Assembly (NCBI GenBank): GCA_964034945.1
Contig: OZ035960.1
Coordinates: 72,062,652 to 72,126,651, forward strand
DNA from: Chrysopilus asiliformis
Lineage: Eukaryota; Arthropoda; Insecta; Diptera; Rhagionidae
Length of the DNA stretch: 64,000 nt
Direction of reading: 5' to 3'
Part shown: positions 9,852 to 22,570 of the stretch, in pieces
Position numbering within the stretch: the first letter of the stretch is position 1
Layout: each line of letters starts with the position of its first letter
Notes under the pieces: generated by a model
Seen by the model: only the letters and a program-made list of their open reading frames with translations
Told to the model about the DNA's origin: nothing
Databases searched by the model: none
Position numbers and translations under genes: made by a program

Positions 9852-11515
9852 CTAGCAGACCCTACGTTGGCAGCTAAAAGTTTTTTGTATGAATTTTAGA
9901 ATGCCAAAAAACCATAAATAACTTAAAAAGTTTTGGAAAAAATGGTATCCTTACAGGACCTTCCGTTACGAATTTTGAAAATCTAGCATAGCTAAAACCT
10001 CGCTCCTGACAACGCAGATCATTTTACAATGAACCAAGTAAAAATTGGTCCAGTAGTTTTTGAGTCTATTATTTTTGCACATATAGATTTAGAATGCCAA
10101 AAAACCAACTTAAAAAAACTTGAAAATCAACGTAATCCTTACAGGACCTTTCGTTAGTGTTATTGAAACTGAAACGCCGGATTCGTAATCAGCGACCCTG
10201 AAAACCCCTTAATACCCATTTTTTCGGGAAAAACGGGAAAAAGGACATTTGCGTTATCCTTACAGGACCTCCCGTTTCAAATTTTTCTAAATCTAATACC
10301 GGATTCGTGATCAGCGATCCCAAACATAATGCCAATCTTTCCGGGGAAAAAGGATATTTGCGTTATCCTTACAGGACCTTCCGTTTCGAATTTTAAAATT
10401 CCAACAGCAGAGCCGTGATCAGCGACCCCAAAAACCCCATAATGCAAATTTTTCCGGGGAGAAATGGGAAAAAGGATATTTTCATTATCCTTACAGGACC
10501 TTCCGTTTCGAATTTTGAAAATCTAATACCGGATTCGTGATCAGCGACCCCAAAAACCCTATAATGTAAATTTTTCCGGGGAGAAATGGGAAAAAGGATA
10601 TTTTCATTATCCTTACAGGACCTTTCGTTTAGAATTTTGAAAATCTAATACCGGATTCGTGATCAGCGACCCCAAAAACCCCATAATGCAAATTTTTCCG
10701 GGGAGAAATGGGAAAAAGGATATTTTCATTATCCTTACAGGACCTTCCGTTTCGAATTTTGAAAATCTAATACCAGATTCGTGATCAGCGACCCCAAAAA
10801 CCCTATAATGTAAATTTTTCCGGGGAAAAAAGGGAAAAAGGATATTTATGTTTACAGGACCTTCCGTTTCGAATTTTGAAAATCTAATACCGAATTCGTG
10901 ATCAGCGATCCCAAAAACCCCACAATGCCGATTTTCCCCGGTAAAAATGGAAAAAGGATATTTTCGTTATCCTTACAGGACCTTCCGTTTCGAATTTTAA
11001 AATTCCAACAGCAGAGCCGTGATCAGCGACCCCAAAAACCCCATAATGCAAATTTTTCCGGGGAGAAATGCGAAAAAGGATATTTTCATTATCCTTACAG
11101 GACCTTCCGTTTAGAATTTTGAAAATCTAATACCGGATTCGTGATCAGCGACCCCAAAAACCCCATAATGTAAATTTTTCCGGGGAGAAATGGGAAAAAG
11201 GATATTTTCATTATCCTTACAGGACCTTCCGTTTCGAATTTTGAAAATCTAATACCGGATTCGTGATCAGCGACCCCAAAAACCCTATAATGTAAATTTT
11301 TCCGGGGAAAAATGGGAAAAAGGATATTTTCATTACCTTACAGGACCTTCCGTTTCGAATTTTGAAAATCTACATAGCTAAAAACCTGCTCCTGGCAACG
11401 CAGATGATTTTGCAAAAAACCGCGTAAAAATCGGTCCAGTAGTTTTTGAGTTTTGTAATCTCAAACAAACAGACAGACAGACAAACAGACAAACATCCAT
11501 TTTTATATATATAGA
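9852..11515 (-). mobile_element. Non-autonomous Helitron, family 1, copy A
   Basis: In its own (minus) orientation it begins TCTATATATATAAAAATGG at 11515 and ends CTGCTAG at 9852, inserted between A and T as Helitrons are. Near the 5' end are a (CTGT)n-like stretch and the phrase 'aaactactggaccgatttttac'. The interior is a tandem array of about ten units of about 120 bp, built on 'gatcagcgaccccaaaaacc', 'ccttacaggaccttccg' and 'ttcgaattttgaaaatct'. There is no Rep/helicase gene, and frames across the array are chance openings. Confidence 0.8.
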
Positions 11516-11518
11516 TAA

Positions 11519-12352
11519 CTAGCAGACCCTTCGTTGGCAGCTAAAAGTTTTTTGTATAAATTTTAGAATGCCAAAAAACCATAAATAACTTAAAAAGTTT
11601 TGGGAAAAATGTCATCCTTACAGAACCTTCCGTTTCGAACTTTGAAATTCCAACACTGGATTCGTGATCAGCGACCCCAAAAACCCTCTAATGCCGATCT
11701 TTCCCAGGAAAAACTGGAAAAAGGATATTTGCGTTATCCTTACAGGACCTTTCGTTTCGAATTTTGCAAATCTAATATCGGATTCGTGATCAGCGGTCCC
11801 AAACATAATGCCAATTTTCCCGAGGAATAATGGGAAAAAGGATATTTGCGTTACTCTTTCAGGAACTTCCGTTTCGAATTTTGCAAATCTAATACCGGAT
11901 TCGTGATCAGCGACCCCAAAAATTCCATAGTGCCAATTTTTCCGGGGAAAAATGGGAAAAAGAATATTTTCGTTATCTTTACAGGACCTTCCGTTTCGAA
12001 TTTTGAAAATCTAATACTAGATTCATGATCAGCGACCCCAAAAACCCCCTTATGCAGATTTTTCCGGTGAAAAATGGGAAAAAGGATATTTTCATTATCC
12101 TTACAGGACCTTCCGTTTCGAATTTTGAAAATCTAATACCGGATTCGTGATCAGCGACTCCAAAAACCCTATAGTGCAAATTTTTCCGGGGAAAAATGGG
12201 AAAAAGGATATTTTCATTATCCTTACAGGACCTTCCGTTTCGAATTTTAAAAATCTACATAGCTAAAAACCTGCTCCTGGCCACACAGATCATTTTGCAA
12301 AAAACCGCGTAAAAATCGGTCCAGTAGTTTTTGAGTTTTGTAATCTCAAACG

Positions 12353-12387
<35 letters not shown>

Positions 12388-12412
12388 GAACATCCATTTT
12401 TATATATATAGA
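11519..12412 (-). mobile_element. Non-autonomous Helitron, family 1, copy B
   Basis: The same termini as the neighbour (CTAG at 11519-11522, TATATATAGA at 12403-12412) and A/T flanks. It holds about five 120-bp internal units. It sits head-to-tail with copy A with three bases (TAA) between them, inside repeat block P. A (CAGA)n run is at about 12354-12386. Confidence 0.8.
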
Positions 12413-12649
12413 TTACGAAGGTTTTACATAAATTTATTACTATTTCATCGATTCTACTACTATTTTTCGGCCGATTTACTACGATTTCGAAAATCAAAAG
12501 TCACAACCCTGAACAGAACTTTAAGGGAGCGAAATATCGTTCTCTCACTAGTAAAATGCATACTTACATGTGTGTGTGCATCATACCCAACAGCCATCGC
12601 TCGAGGCTTTCATTCATTTTTATGCGAGGCCCACAAACCGCTTTGAAAA
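12413..12649. repeat. Repeat block P, right part
   Basis: Continues block P after the two Helitrons (attacgaaggttttacataaa), homologous to 4213-4384 and 5672-5760. No gene. Confidence 0.55.
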
Positions 12650-13043
12650 GCAGGTGTCTGTCTCGTAGAGACGGCCAGAAGACGTGGATCCGCCTACAAC
12701 GATCGCCAATAGATATTTAAGTAAGAAATTTTGGTGAAAAGGAAATTAAGGAAACAAATTTTTATTTAAAACATAACAAAAGCTATAATTGCCAATCTGG
12801 CAATTATTGAAAATCCGTATGGTGATTTAAGTGAACGGCGAACAGTTGTATCAAAATTCCAGTTGTATCAAAATTCCAGTTTGAAGTCAAACTTTCTAAT
12901 TAGATTTTTTTTTTAATTGATTCCAATCGGATTTTGATGTATGGGAGTTTTATGTAGAATCATATCCTAAATAACTTTTGTTCTTGCACTTTTTTGATAA
13001 GATGCACCGTTTTTGAGATATTCGGTTTCACCATACTGGTATA
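12650..13043 (-). repeat. Repeat R plus deleted Helentron-like element, third copy
   Basis: R part 12650-12767. The Helentron-like derivative is 12768-13043, with a short local duplication of 'gtatcaaaattccagtt' at about 12847-12880. No gene. Confidence 0.6.
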
Positions 13044-13985
13044 ATAATTTTATTTATAATTGGTTTATGATAAGAGAAGTATAAAATAAATATCATACAT
13101 ACGGTGTTCAAAACGCTCATATTTCTACTCTTTCATTCAAATTAGTTATATATATATATAATAACGAAGGTTTTACAAAAATTTACTACAATTTCATCGA
13201 TTCTACTACTATTTTTCGGCCGATTTACTACGATTTCGAAAATCAAAAATCACAACCCTGAACAGAACTTTAATGCTGGGAGCGTAATATCGCTCTCTTA
13301 CTAATGAAATACATACTTATATATGTGTGTGCGTCATACCCAACAGCCATCGCTCGAGGCTTTCATTCATTTTTATGCGAGACTCACAAACCGCTTTGAA
13401 CAAGAAGCGAAAACTTAAATAGAAATCTTTCTCGTCCCAAGAACGAGAGTCGGAAACGACAGCAAACGCTTTTGCCGTTAAGAGCGAAACTTTTAAGACC
13501 GAAAAGAACGAAATAACATGACATTCAATACATCAGATTCAATACACACAAAGGAGGAGCATAAAAAGAGTATAAATGTGAAATCTGTACTACAAGCAGC
13601 AAACACAGCATAACAGCGGCAGTAAAAATTTAGATTTTGATTCTTAAAAAGATAATTGAATATAGTTTAACATAACAAAATACCCTAAACAATGCTTTAA
13701 TATAAGCCTCATCTTATAACACAGTTTCTGTTCGGATGTCACCACAAACTATCGAGTATCATCGATTGCAAATTTGTTATCATGGCAGCAAGCCGATTTT
13801 CTAATTTGTACCCCCATAACCAAAATCCAAGACGTATCCACGTCAAAAAGAAGCGAAAATTTAAATAGAAATCATTTTCGTTCCCCAGAACCAGAGTCGG
13901 AAACCACAGCAAACGCTTTTGCTGTTAAGAGCGACACTTTTAACAGCGAAAAGAACGAAATAACATGACATTCAATACATCAGAT

Positions 13986-15085
13986 CAGGGATGGGAAACG
14001 TTATCGTAACGTAACGAAATAACGAAATAATTTTTGGGCTATTTCTTCATAATTACGTTATAACGTTATAGAAATTCAATTCCGTTAGAATAACGAAAAA
14101 CGTAACGAAAAACGGAAAAAATATTACGTTTTTTCGTTATTTATTAATATTTCCTTGTTTTGTTCAATATTACATTTTTGTGAAATTTTCCACCACCTTC
14201 ATAAAATATAATAAAAAATATTGGAGTAGTATTTTTAATCGTATTTTGATTCTAATGTAGGGGCCAGATCTATCAGTTTTTCATCAGTTTTTGGGAAATT
14301 GATGGGAAACTGATTGGTGTGAACGTTCGCGTCAATCGTATCGCATTAGAATAGAACAAAATATTATTTTTTGAACTTAATGCAATAATAATGCATACAC
14401 ACACTCTCTTTATTATCCACCGGTATTTTTTGAACTCCACAATCCAAATGAATGGAAAATTTTCACAAAAAACTGTCAGTCGCAACTGATAGATGTGAAC
14501 TGGATGTAAAAAACTGATGGCAAACTGACGAGTACCGTAACAGTTGCGACTGATGGAAAACTGATAGATGTGGCCCTTACATAAATCGGATTTTGTTTTG
14601 GCCCGATACGAAAAAGGAAATCTTCCAAGCAAATTCTTGGTATCGAAAATATTTTCTTTTTAGTAACTCCAGAAGTAGAGTGAATTTCGCGAAAGCTAAG
14701 TGCGACTCAGAATCAGCGACGTCAAAATAGCCTAAAATTCTATATCTTTGATATTGACCAAAATGTCGATTTTTTAATTTAGTAATCACTATTTTATTTT
14801 ATTTTTTTGTTTTTATTTGTATTTTCTTTTTGCTAAGTTTTATTATTTTTTATAGAATTTATTTTTATGGAAACTGAACTGAATTACTTTGTGACAAACT
14901 ATTATTAAAGTGCGTTTTTTTGTTTTCAGTTTCTATACAATGTGTAACGAAATATAACGTTATAATGTAACGAAATGAAATTTTTTATCGTTACAAAACG
15001 AAATAACGTAACGAAATAAAAGTTCAATTTCGTTACGTAACGAAATCTATAACGTTACGATTTTTTATTTCGTTTCCCGTCCCTG
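13986..15085. mobile_element. Non-autonomous hAT element, 1100 bp
   Basis: The ends CAGGGATGGGAAACG and CGTTTCCCGTCCCTG are inverted with one mismatch. A perfect 8-bp duplication CATCAGAT flanks it (13978-13985 and 15086-15093), and joining the flanks rebuilds the L repeat. Subterminal regions are dense in 'aacgtaacgaaataacg' motifs, possible transposase binding sites. No transposase ORF. A second inverted-repeat element lies inside. Confidence 0.93.
14255..14582. mobile_element. 328-bp inverted-repeat element nested in the hAT
   Basis: The left end (14255 onward: ATGTAGGGGCCAGATCTATC) and right end (to 14582) are inverted over about 30 bp with a few mismatches (core CTATCAGTTTT). Several 'aactgat' motifs lie within. 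The target duplication is unclear and the family unassigned. Confidence 0.65.
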
Positions 15086-15430
15086 CATCAGATTCAATAC
15101 ACACAAAAGAGGAGCATAGAAAGAGTATAAATGTGAAATCTGTACTACAAGCAGCAAACACAGCATAGCAGCGGCAGTAAAAATTTTGATTTTGATCTTT
15201 AAAAAAATAATTGAACATAGTTTAACATAACAAAATGCCCTAAACAATGCTTTAATGTAGGCCTCATCTTATACCACAGTTTCTGTTCGGATGTCACCAC
15301 AAACTATCGAGTATCATCGATTGCAAATTTGTTATCATGGCAGCAAGCCGATTTTCTAATTTGTACCCCCATAACCAAAATCCAAGACGTATCCACGTCA
15401 AAACAACTGGTGTCGAAATTGCCATTTAAT

Positions 15431-15975
15431 TTTTGAATATACAGTGTGACACCGGTAAACGCAACCCTCGAAGAACGCAACTCCTCGGTAAAAGCAACCC
15501 TCGAAGAATGCAACTCCTCGGTTAACGCAACACCTTAAGTTTAATTGTTGTTCTTGATATATAAAGTGTATTTCTTTTGGTATAAAAAAATACCCTTAGT
15601 GATAGCCATTAAACCTGGCGATGTTGGAAGAATATCCGTTGTTTTACCGCAAAACTGTGTTCAGTGATGAAGTCTATTTTCGGCTCAATGGAATTGGCAG
15701 CAAGAAAAAGTGTAGCTTTTGGGAAGAGATATATCCACAAGTGATATTGAAGACTCAACTGCACTCACAAATATGCACTGATTGGTGTGGCTTGCACACT
15801 GGCGGCATTGTTGATCCGTATGTCTTTCAGATTGAGGCCGGAGTTGAAAGACACGATTCGGCGACAACGTTATTCCGCGTAATTGACGTGTCAATTGCGT
15901 TCCACGATCATATGACCTGAGACCCCTCGATTATTCCGTGTGTTTGACAGACTGCCACATACTGTTCGACAGACT
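15431..15975 (+). pseudogene. Tc1/mariner-superfamily transposase relic, copy 2
   Basis: This is the best preserved of the three relics. An open frame from the ATG at 15621 runs 99 codons. It has FSDEVYFRLNG (first catalytic Asp of the DDE domain), a SFWEE motif and CGLHTGGIVDPYVF, then ends at a stop where a complete transposase would continue through the rest of the catalytic domain. The upstream 'cgcaaccctcgaagaacgcaac' is duplicated here (15463-15520). Relation to copies at 6.1 and 59.4 kb is clear from near identity. It is a fragment, not a working enzyme. Confidence 0.75.
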
Positions 15976-17275
15976 CGTACTTTTTTTTAAAGTTCTAAAT
16001 TTCTTAGAAAACCTGCTTTATTGATCTCTTGTTAATTTTCACAATATTATAAGCTAGTTGTTGCGTAACTCGTTATTTTGTTGCATTAGGCATAGTACAA
16101 GGAAGCTTAGAAAATTAGTTCCTGAATGAGTGGCTTCAATAGTTACCTGTCAAAAATAATAAAAATTTTCTACACAAGTAATTTTCGACAGCGCAGAAGA
16201 TTTTTAAATGGTATTTTTAATTATTTAACATAATTTTCTTAGATATATATTCGAAAATCACTAATTTGAAAATCGAAAAAAAAAACCAAAATGAAGCAAT
16301 GTTATAGTTGATAATGATTATTTCGTTTATTGAATAAGTTCCTAATTGTAAAACACAAAGTGGATTTTTTAAACGATAAATCAAATTGATGTTATTTAAT
16401 ATAAAGTGCTTTTTTCAATCCAATGCAGAAAAGATTCCATTATCTTTATTTAAATTCTGTTGTAATGGAAATTTTATATCAAATATGGAAAGCATTTAAA
16501 ATTTCTCTTTGCAATAAGACGAATTTGAAACACATCTAATAGCTAAAACTCCCAAGTGTGTTTGTTTAAAAAAGTGTTATTTTACGGAATATTGATTAAA
16601 ACCAAATATAAATTTGAAAATATCAAAGAAATATTTCTTTTAGTCATTTAATTACAATTTTTTAATAACTTCTTAGAGAATTTTCATATATTTGTATTTT
16701 CAAAAATACTTGTCAGTGAACTAATAAAAGTTTTATTATCAGCTTACGAATAGAATGTACCAATTAATTTTTTTCTAACTACAAACGACATATAAGAGGT
16801 TTAATATTGGCAAACTTTAGGAGCGAAAAAGGTCTAACAGAAATGTTAATTATAAAAATCGTAAATAATGTAACAGAAAAAATAACAGTATCCATTTTGA
16901 AAATGAATATATATGACATAAAATGGGGTGACAAATTATTATTTTTTGATTTTTCTTTTGTAATAATAATATTAACGATGTTCAGACAAAAGAAAATTAA
17001 CAGATATCTAAATTATCACAAAAAATGTAAGATATCTTAAATTAGTCAAAAGAAAAATGTTCAATGGAAAAATTATATTTGAAGTCGATTATATTTTCTC
17101 CTTCGTAGTGGCTCTCACACATTCTTTTACCTACACTTGCTTCTGTGATCAGTTTATTCGATTCGTTTTAATATTGTTCGAGTTTAACAGTAAACCGTTT
17201 CGTACCTCTGACAACTTCCGAGTGAATTTTTTTGCAACAATACGGAACATTGAATAAATAGTTGAATAGTAAAAA
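15976..17275 (+). repeat. H1 upstream block U, unit 2 (most complete)
   Basis: AT-rich leader DNA shared by all H1 units. The last 180 bases are strongly conserved among units 2, 4, 5 and 6 and contain 'tcctctgacaacttccgagtg'-like sequence and 'gaacattgaataaatagttgaatag' before the ATG. A TATATTTT at about 17089 and a TCAGTT initiator-like match at about 17150 (CCAGTT in units 4 and 5) are candidate promoter parts. No convincing TATA-initiator pair was found. Confidence 0.6.
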
Positions 17276-17941
17276 ATGGCCGAAAACACAGCTACCGAAA
17301 AAGTAGCCACACCGCCAGCAGAAGTGAAGAAAACTAAGAAAGCGGCGATTGGTGGAGCAAAGAAGGCTCCAAAAGCTAAACCAAATCATCCACCAACGTC
17401 TGACATGGTAAATAGTGCCATCAAAAATTTGAAAGAGCGTGGCGGTTCTTCATTGTCAGCTATAAAGAAATATTTGGCTATCAATTATAAAGTTGATTCA
17501 GATAAATTAGCACCTTTCATCAAAAAATATTTAAAAGGAGCTGTAATTAGTGGCAAATTGATTCAGACGAAAGGGAAGGGAGCTTCTGGTTCATTCAAGC
17601 TGCCAGCTGTTGCTAAGGAGAAGGGTCAAAAGGTCAAAAAATCCAAGCAACCAGCCACAGAAAAAAGAATTGGCAAACCAAAGAAGAAAGCCACGAAGCC
17701 AGAAACTAAAAAGTCCACAGCAACTAAGAAGGCAGCGATCGGTGCGAAAAAGGACAAGAAAAAGGAAAGCGCCTCAGCAGCAAAAACTGCAAAGAAAAGT
17801 GGAGTAGTTAAGGCTAAACCAAAAGCGGCCCCAAAACAGAAGCCAACCAAACCAACGAAGGCAACCGCTAAGAGTCCAAAAGCGCCTAAATCGAAAAAAC
17901 CCGCAGGTAAAGCTAAAAAAACAGTAGCTTCCAAAAAGTAA
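17276..17941 (+). CDS. Histone H1, copy 2
   Basis: Intact 221-residue linker histone. Residues 1-37 form a Lys/Ala/Pro-rich N tail. Residues 38-109 form the winged-helix globular domain, from HPPTSDMV through [18 protein letters not shown] to [10 protein letters not shown]. Residues 110-221 form a basic tail of repeated K, A and P with a KSPKAP phosphorylation-type site near the end. The ATG at 17276 is the first after the conserved leader and starts MAENTATE, as in every copy. No intron and no poly(A) signal are needed: the histone stem-loop follows 61 bases after the stop. Expression is therefore probably S-phase linked. Length and composition are normal for insect H1. The copy-specific changes lie mostly in the tails (for example the KVATPPA start and SKKPAG near the end). 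Confidence 0.96.
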   Translation: MAENTATEKVATPPAEVKKTKKAAIGGAKKAPKAKPNHPPTSDMVNSAIKNLKERGGSSLSAIKKYLAINYKVDSDKLAPFIKKYLKGAVISGKLIQTKGKGASGSFKLPAVAKEKGQKVKKSKQPATEKRIGKPKKKATKPETKKSTATKKAAIGAKKDKKKESASAAKTAKKSGVVKAKPKAAPKQKPTKPTKATAKSPKAPKSKKPAGKAKKTVASKK

Positions 17942-18001
17942 TCTACTCATCTTCACATTTGGTAATCATAAAAAATGCATGAGTTTACCGCAACCAAATA
18001 A

Positions 18002-18038
18002 AGCTCTTCTCAGGGCTACCAAAAATATTTTTAAAGAG
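18002..18038 (+). promoter_or_regulatory. Histone mRNA 3' stem-loop and downstream element, copy 2
   Basis: Stem-loop at 18002-18017 (AGCTCT-TCTC-AGGGCT), then ACCA, then AAAGAG at 18033-18038. Identical to the other copies, including the U-G wobble. Confidence 0.9.
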
Positions 18039-18561
18039 CATTCAAGTTACCGTATGATTTTGAAAATTCTCCTATTTTTAAAAGCTTCTATTTAGCTCAC
18101 CTTCGTATCTGTTTGGCCGCCGGGGTCAAATCTTGCAATCCAAAGTTTGCATACGTCCCATGACAATACTATATTTTCACTAGTTTGTGCTTGTAAGGAC
18201 AAGCGAAGGTCCTGTAGGGATGACATGATTATCCTTGTCCTCGAATGTTCCGAAAAAAAAACTCATCTCGGGGTTGTTGCGGTCGCTGAATCCGATTCTG
18301 GCATTAAGAAGTCCGTAAGGATAACGGAAGATACTGTTGGGGTAAAGTGATTATGTTTTTGCTTTTGGATTTTTGATCATACTAATCAAATAAAAAATGA
18401 CTAAACAGAATAAAATTTAAAAAAAATATTTTATTAAAAAAATGCTTTTATTTAAATTAAAAATGCACTAAAATAGAAAAAATTATTTTTGAGCACTGTA
18501 TATAGAAATAATAAACAGCTTAATTATTTTCTCCTTTTATTGCATTTTTTAAAATAAAAGC
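18039..18561. repeat. H1 downstream block D, unit 2
   Basis: Homologous to the other D blocks, without the piggyBac MITE seen in unit 1. It ends at 'aaaagcttttttaacta', the insertion site of the Penelope-like element. No gene; the 67-codon frame at 18147 is repeat sequence. Confidence 0.65.
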
Positions 18562-18779
18562 TTTTTTAACTAATATAAAATATTTTATGAACACGCGTGA
18601 AATCCGAACAATACACATAAAACGATTGCACCTTAATGATTTCACTGGACTTTTTCCGATCACAATTAATAAGTTTTACACGAATAATAAATTAAACGAA
18701 AAAACATAAAAACTATTACGGTCTAACCTTGTATGCATTTCGAATCTGTTCGATTCATCATCAGCATCACGATTGATCG

Positions 18780-19947
18780 TCATTCCATCCTTCGGCAAGT
18801 AAATAGATAGGAATCTATGTTACCATTGTCTTTGTTTAGTGCATTACGGTCATTTTTAATATAAAAGCTTTCGTAGCCATCCAACAGTTTTTCGTCATTA
18901 ACTTGTTTTACAAGTTCAACATTGTTTATATTGACATCATGTCCATTCGTCAGTACATGTTCAGCAATTGCTGATTTTGTCGCTTGATTATTTTTAATAT
19001 ATGTCAAATGTTCTTTAAAACGTTTTGCAATAGTCCTTTTTGTTTGTCCGAATATTTTCGTTCGCAATTGTCACACTTTATCGAATAAATTCCTGATTTT
19101 TCGAGTGTTTTAATTTTGTCTTTTGGATTACCTAGCACATTAGATAATTTGTTGTTGCTTTTATATACAATTTGTAAGTCATGTTCGTTAAATTTTTGTT
19201 TTAATTTGTAAGTTATTTCGGGCACAAAAGACATTGAAACTCGTTTCTTTTGGTTTTTGTCATTATTTAAGGTGAAGAATGTCGAACAATTTTCACGAAA
19301 AACTTTCTTTGAGTGTTTTTTGATTAGTGAATCTACTAGATTATCGTCATACCCGTTGATTTTTGCAACATTCTTAATGTGTTCGTATTCCTTTCGGTAA
19401 TCATTTATCGACAATGGCAGTTTACACAGTCTATGGACATAAGAATGATATGCGGCTTTTTTATATTGCACATGACAGTGAGAGTCATTTGTAATTGTTC
19501 TTGTGGTACTTGTAGGTTTGTGGTATATTCCAAATTCAATTTTTCCTTTACTCTTTCTTAATAACAAGTCTAAGAACGGTAACTCATTATTAGATTCTTT
19601 CTCGAATGTGAATTTTATTGAATTGAGTTGATTATTTAAAATGTCAATTGTTTTTTCGATTTCATCTTCTCTTATAACCGCGAACACATCGTCAACATAA
19701 CGCCACCATATCCGTGGAAGCAATTTTTGTTCTTTTAAGTTCATTTCAAATAATGACATAAATAATTCCGCAATTAAAGGTGACAATGGATTGCCCATGC
19801 TTGTACCTTTGCTTACTTTGTAATAATTGTCGCGGAACATAAACACATTTTGTTGCATGCAAATTTTAGCCACTCTTTCATACACAATTATCTTTTCTTT
19901 TGGCACTTTTACTGAGACTAAATATTTTTTGAGGGATTCAAGAGCTA
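18780..19947 (-). pseudogene. Penelope-like RT plus GIY-YIG protein, 5'-truncated, frameshifted
   Basis: The reverse transcriptase part (19947-19067) shows GTSMGNPLSPLIAELFM, the catalytic WWRYVDDVF and LPFLDLLL. It is followed by the start of a GIY-YIG endonuclease (SGIYSIKCDNCERKY). Near 19050 a one-base loss shifts the frame. The rest of the nuclease (GQTKRTIAKRFKEHL and onward to 18780) lies in the next frame. These two domains together define canonical Penelope elements, in which the nuclease nicks DNA and the RT extends from the nick. The N-terminal part is missing because the copy meets its inverted partner at about 19947. The same frameshift occurs in the partner, so both derive from one defective template. 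Confidence 0.9.
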
Positions 19948-21062
19948 GTAGCATGGGCAATCCATTGTCACCTTTAATTGCGGAATTATTTATGTCATTA
20001 TTTGAAATGAATTTAAAAGAACAAAAATTGCTTTCACGGATATGGTGGCGTTATGTTGACGATGTGTTCGCGGTTATAAGAGAAGATGAAATCGAAAAAA
20101 CAATTGACATTTTAAATAATCAACTCAATTCAATAAAATTCACATTCGAGAAAGAATCTAATAATGAGTTACCGTTCTTAGACTTGTTATTAAGAAAGAG
20201 TAAAGGAAAAATTGAATTTGGAATATACCACAAACCTACAAGTACCACAAGAACAATTACAAATGACTCTCACTGTCATGTGCAATATAAAAAAGCCGCA
20301 TATCATTCTTATGTCCATAGACTGTGTAAACTGCCATTGTCGATAAATGATTACCGAAAGGAATACGAACTCATTAAGAATGTTGCAAAAATCAACGGGT
20401 ATGACGATAATCTAGTAGATTCACTAATCAAAAAACACTCAAAGAAAGTTTTTCGTGAAAATTGTTCGACATTCTTCACCTTAAATAATGACAAAAACCA
20501 AAAGAAACGAGTTTCAATGTCTTTTGTGCCCGAAATAACTTACAAATTAAAACAAAAATTTAACGAACATGACTTACAAATTGTATATAAAAGCAACAAC
20601 AAATTATCTAATGTGCTAGGTAATCCAAAAGACAAAATTAAAACATTCGAAAAATCAGGAATTTATTCGATAAAGTGTGACAATTGCGAACGAAAATATT
20701 CGGACAAACAAAAAGGACTATTGCAAAACGTTTTAAAGAACATTTGACATATATTAAAAATAATCAAGCGACAAAATCAGCAATTGCTGAACATGTACTG
20801 ACGAATGGACATGATGTCAATAGCTGCATTCCCGACCCATGAAAAATCTACTGTGAAGTACTGCGGAACATTCGCATCTACACATCCCTTAGTCCGCAGT
20901 AAATTTTCGTGTGCAATTTTGACAAAAAATTCCGTCGGATGTCCGAACTTCCTAAGTTTTCCAATAGGTGAAAATCCGGGTTTTAAGGTTAGAACGAATT
21001 GTCACTTTTACTTGTTGTCTTGCTTTGGGGAACCGAAATAAAAACTAAAGAAGGTACCAACA

Positions 21063-22300
21063 ATGGAAAATCGAGTAAGATATTTATCTACAGCTAATAT
21101 GTACATAACAAAAACTTGGAATTTCAGCTTTTAGGTGCGCTATGTCAATCAGATGAAGAAAGTGATAATGATCTTGCAATTTTCTCATCTTCTTCATCAG
21201 AAACATCGTCACTGAATAACCACCTCCCAAAATTAAGGAAAATAGAAAATTATTTACAAGTGATCGTGAACTATACTGAGCTACAGTTCAAACAACACTT
21301 TCGTTTCGCCCGAAGTACCACCGTTTCATTAATAAGTAATAATTTGTAGTAATATTTTAAAAGTATTTTTCATTAAATATATTTTTCAGGTCAATTCTCG
21401 GTTTTCAAACAAACGAAAAGCCAACAAGGAAACAATTTCGGTGCTGACATGGAGATATATCTTACTTTGTGGTTTTTAGCGAACACAGAAACATACCGGC
21501 AAATATCCGATAGATTCAATGTTTCAAAAAGTTCGGTGTACAGAATTTTACATAGGGTTATTCTGTGGCTCGTTCAAAAAAGTCCTAGATATATCAAATG
21601 GCCAACGGAATCGGAAATGCAAATAAGTTCGACTAAATTTTCTAGGATGAAGAATGTCCCAAGAGTGGTCGGCGCAATCGACGGTTGCCATATAAAAATC
21701 AACTCACCTATATCACATAAACAGGATTATTATAACAGGAAAAAAGACTACAGCGTATTACTTCAGGGCGTTGTTGATTCTGACAAAAAATTCATTGATA
21801 TTCAGTGCGGCGAACCGGGATCAATGCATGATGCGCGACTGTTTAGAAAGTCCAAACTTTTTCAAAATATAAACTCACAGCCAAATTTCATTCCACCAGG
21901 GTATGTGTTACTTGGGGATTCAGCGTACCCCGGAAGCAATTATTTGGTGACACCATTCAAAGACTTCGGAAATCTTTCACCAAAGCAAACCAAATTTAAT
22001 TATATGCATTCTGGAACTAGAATAGTTGTAGAAAATGCGTTTGGCCTTCTCAAAGGTCGATTTCGCCGATTAAGGTTCTTTGAGAGTCCCAGAATTGGAT
22101 TTATCAGCAACTGCATTGCAGCAGCTTGTGCTCTGCACAATATTTGTATGTCTCAAAATGACATTGATATGCCAACATATTCTGAAGTAGATTCCACGGA
22201 AACAATAGAAGCAGTTCAGAACATAACATCAAATGAAGGTTTTACAGGAATGAGGCAGCAAATCTTTGCAGAGCTAGACAACCAACAACTTTTAGATTAA
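21063..22300 (+). CDS. Harbinger transposase (DDE_Tnp_4 / HARBI1 type), three exons
   Basis: Proposed exons are 21063-21074, 21128-21335 and 21390-22300. The introns (53 and 54 bp) run GTAAGA...TTTCAG and GTAATA...TTTCAG and keep the frame, giving 376 aa. The start ATG reads MENR directly into LLGALCQSDEESDND. A helix-turn-helix (FNVSKSSVYRILHRVI) precedes the nuclease fold. The catalytic acids are in VVGAIDGCHIKI, LLGDSAYPGSNYLV and VVENAFGLLKGRFRRL. The family cuts DNA at 3-bp targets with help from a Myb/MADF-type partner, here encoded on the opposite strand of the same element. No stop or frameshift is seen. The first two exons are inferred from splice sites; the third is directly open. 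Confidence 0.88.
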
Positions 22301-22570
22301 TTTATTTGTAATACAAATAAAATATGTAATGAGAACAAAATATAAGGCCTCCAGTGGCATATAAAAATTAAAATAAACAGTTTTACTTAAAACAAGCCTT
22401 CGGTGGCATACAACAAAATAAATATCTTAATTAAAAAAGGAACAATAAAAAAATAAAAAGCTTTTGATTTTTGTATCAGTCTTGATTGACTTCTCGAAAT
22501 CCGAAGGAACTACTTCGTAGGAAGTCCATGAGTTCTTTGTGTCTTCTTTCACGCCTTTCCTCTTTTGTGT

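Larger units (their letters stand above)
13044..15430. repeat. Repeat P+L, two tandem L copies, one split by hAT
   Basis: Block P runs 13044-13375 and L copy 2 runs 13375-13847. L copy 3 begins at 13848 and resumes at 15094 after the hAT insertion, ending near 15415. The L copies share 'gtaccccc-ataaccaaaatcc'. No coherent gene. Confidence 0.6.

Noticed and set aside
14273..14632. 119-codon minus-strand frame inside the hAT element
   Set aside because: It crosses the nested inverted-repeat element and hAT interior and shows no transposase motif.
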